Positions 61,690 to 64,000 of a DNA stretch of 64,000 nucleotides are shown here, in pieces. The stretch comes from Hexactinellida sp. DTS-2022 (Eukaryota; Porifera; Hexactinellida). Every line of letters starts with the position of its first letter. Within the stretch, counting starts at the first letter, position 1. The stretch covers positions 744,001 to 808,000 of the forward strand of contig JAPNXP010000013.1 of assembly GCA_028753945.1 (NCBI GenBank), written 5' to 3'. Both the position numbers and the translations under genes were made by a program. Under the pieces are notes generated by a model, which did no database searches, was not told the origin of the DNA, and saw only the letters and a program-made list of their open reading frames with translations.

Positions 61690-62830
61690 TATTTCCAACT
61701 CTTTAAAATGGTTTGAGAGACAGCTTCTCACAGAATTTGAGGAGATCTAATCAGAAACAGAAGAGAGGAGGATCAACGGAAACAGTCTCTATCTGAGATA
61801 GAATTTATGCTAAAACATACACAGGAGAGTATTCACTCGAATCTTTTAGGGAAACACAAGTTGGAATTGTGGGAATACTATAGAATAACAACAGTGGGAA
61901 ATTTAATCTAAATTTAATTACGAACGCATCTTATTTGATTTTGACTATTCACTTTTATAGGATTAAATGTATTGGTGAGATAACTGTTAATAAGATCTCC
62001 AGTCTACCTTTACTAGATTATAAAGATAAAGTGAATACAGTGGTGAGTGTAGAAACAGGTACAAATGCTCGACAGTTAATCACCCATGGGGTGTAGCAGT
62101 AGACTACATGGCTGATGATATTTAGGTTGTAAATCAGCTTAACAATAGAATCCAGGTGTTGGATAGCAAATGGTAGATACTTGTTTATGTTTGGGGATCA
62201 AGGTAGTGTAGGGTAAATGAACTGTCCATTCTCTTTTGCTATTTCTAAAGAGAATGTGTTTGTGAGTCAGTATGTACATCACTGTCTATTTGTGTATGAT
62301 TTGAATGGAACTTTTATTAATCTAATAGGCCAGAAAGGTAGCTGTGAAGGACAATTTATAATTCATTCTGTATTGCTATTGATGGAGTTAATTGAGATGT
62401 TCATGTGTGTGATTGAAGGGAAATCGAGTACAAATATTCTCCAAAGATTAGATTACCCATTAATTTCTCAGTTTGAAAATTGTATTGTTGATCAATTCAT
62501 CCAAGGGACATTTTTTTGTTTGTAAATTTGTGCTTTGTGAACATTATCACTTTTGTTTACATTGATTACAATCTCACTCAATAAAAACAATATTTCTAAA
62601 TCAATTTCTACATACTTCAATCGTCCTTTCTGTATGGTGATTGATGGTGCTGGCAAACTGGTTATTTCTGACTGAAAGAGTGCCTCTGTTTTATTTTAAA
62701 TCCAAAAGGCAGATTTTATACAGATTAGCTCATAGTATTTCTGCACCTACTCGTGTTGCACTCGATTCAAAGGGATAATTGTTGTAGTGGGTGATATAAT
62801 CCAGTTCTCATTTTCTAATACCTTAATAAC
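61690..62830 (+). pseudogene. NHL-repeat gene relic
   Basis: Across frames it reads EFMLKHTQESIHSNLLGKHK (helical, like the segment before TRIM-NHL propellers), then PWGVAVDYMADDI and VVNQLNNRIQVLDS, MNCPFSFAISKENVFVSQYV, HHCLFVYDLNGTFINLIGQ, and after the stop at 62525 RFCMVIDGAGKLVIS-like and APTRVALDSKGIIVVVGD. These are NHL blades. At least five in-frame stops or frame changes separate them. The 102-codon open piece at 62217-62525 is only the middle. Confidence 0.75.
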
Positions 62831-63589
62831 TCTAATTATACTAATGTTTTCTGTTGATATTTATCAGTTATCTAGCAGTTCACTTTCTATTACTTTTTGT
62901 AGCTCAACTATAAATTTTACTCAATTAATTATTCTATAAACTATTCCCTGATTGCCTTTACTAGTATATTTTGGAAAACTCTAGTAAATGAATTTTTCAC
63001 TGATAACATTAATTAATTGATTAATAAGTTAATGAGAGTTAGTTTAAACTCAAACCAGAACTAAGAAATATTTAACCGAGTGACAAACCACTTCTATTAG
63101 GAATAATTCAATTTAATGTAACGAATCCATAAATTTATTTTCCGCTTAAGTACGTATGTATACAATTATAATATCAATACGGAGAATACGTATATATTTG
63201 GGGATCATCAAAATACCTGTTCTGATTGTATTTACTGATCCATAGAAATTAGTTCTCAACAGAATAGTTATGAAATTCAGAATTGATTTAATAGGTGACC
63301 TTCAAGATAATTTGATTCAGTACTCCCCAAGGATCTAGAACGCTTATCACATATGAACCCTAGATATATTTTAATTCTATTCAATTTAATTCAAAGCAAC
63401 AATGAATAAAATTGTTCCCTTCCTTTGTAAAAACCATTATCAAATTTATATGTTATGCCAGATAATATTTCTGATATAGGTTAATTTGAGACAGTCACAA
63501 GAAAATTCTTTTGAATTCAAACTTAGAAACGTACTTCTCAAATTACCTTAAAACTAAAATGAATATAATATAACTGTTAATACTGTTAA
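62831..63589. other. AT-rich spacer, nothing recognised
   Basis: No ORF, repeat or RNA gene supported. Confidence 0.4.
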
Positions 63590-64000
63590 CTTCACTCCTT
63601 CAAAATATACATTTCAAGTTCCTTCGACAAAACATTAAATGAATACTCATCAATCTCGGGATTTGCAGTTCTAAATTGGTCAGTTAATATTTTGAATTCA
63701 TTTGTTGAAAATATTGGGGGAATAATCCTCTATTTCAATTTGATATTTATCGTCATCCTCACCCTTTTATGGTCAGTTTGTATCATTCATCAAATCAACA
63801 AAGAACGTAAGAGTTATGCAATAATTTTGAATACACAATCCAGTTTACCTGCATATATATGCCAAAACAAATTAAGAAATTATTTAACAAAAATCAGAAT
63901 CAAACAATTCTTGCTAGCTATCTGTCTAAACGAATGTGTTTACATATTATCAATATTATTATCTGATAGCGCAGATAAATATATTTCGTTATCCAACAAC
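63590..64000 (+). CDS. Unidentified open frame with membrane segment, runs off the edge
   Basis: One frame stays open for 137 codons to the window end (from the TAA at 63587-63589), unlikely by chance in such AT-rich DNA. It reads ...SSISGFAVLNWSVNILNSF, VENIGGIILYFNLIFIVILT, LLWSVCIIHQINKER and so on. It has one clear hydrophobic span (about 22 residues, IGGIILYF to WSVCII) and a second moderate one (FLLAICLNECVYILSILL). No in-frame ATG was seen near its start, so it is probably an internal exon; TTTCAAG near 63617 or TTTGCAG near 63669 could be acceptors. I do not recognise the family. Confidence 0.5.

Noticed and set aside
1..64000. tRNA or rRNA genes
   Set aside because: No cloverleaf with matching A and B boxes and no conserved rRNA blocks were found by eye; scattered GGTTCGAA-like words lack the rest of a tRNA.

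Overview
The window is animal nuclear DNA, AT-rich, with single-copy metazoan genes set among dense, nested, mostly dead transposons. The gene set points to an invertebrate animal: an RBFOX-type splicing factor, heparan sulfate 3-O-sulfotransferase, a LOXL2/3/4-type lysyl oxidase, an FERM-tyrosine phosphatase, RPAP1, FAIM, SNIP1, NAA20 and a mitochondrial-type TrpRS. Many long genes are intronless (RPAP1 over 3.7 kb, the FERM-PTP over 2.8 kb), but the LOXL gene has at least seven introns. An early-branching animal such as a sponge would fit; this is a guess from gene style, not something the sequence proves.

Layout. 1-31 kb is a transposon-rich half. It holds two intact, nearly identical SLC2-like transporter genes (6.7-8.2 and 23.0-24.6 kb), two broken copies of the same gene, relics of LINE, integrase, MULE and Harbinger elements, Helitron-like elements, hAT and pogo-like MITEs, long foldback elements and tandem repeats. 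Three dispersed copies of a small element with a type III hammerhead ribozyme lie at 6.1, 24.8 and 30.6 kb. Two of these have TG...CA termini and perfect 4-bp target duplications, so they look like solo LTRs of a retrozyme-like element. 31-38.4 kb carries the RBFOX-like gene, WARS2 and NAA20. 38.9-53.7 kb (probably to 54.77 kb) is one LOXL gene: four SRCR domains, then a copper/LTQ lysyl oxidase domain. Its fifth intron, about 8.9 kb, contains four other genes: an HS3ST and an NHL-repeat gene on the plus strand, RPAP1 and FAIM on the minus strand. SNIP1 follows on the minus strand. 58.2-61.05 kb is an FERM-PTP whose phosphatase domain has lost catalytic residues. 61.7-62.8 kb is a decayed NHL-repeat gene, and an unidentified exon or ORF with a membrane segment runs off the right edge.

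The housekeeping genes are mostly unrelated to one another (RNA polymerase II assembly, N-terminal acetylation, mitochondrial translation, splicing, apoptosis inhibition). LOXL and HS3ST both act on extracellular matrix and sit in one nested locus, but I see no evidence of co-regulation. All coordinates of splice junctions and transposon ends were read by eye.
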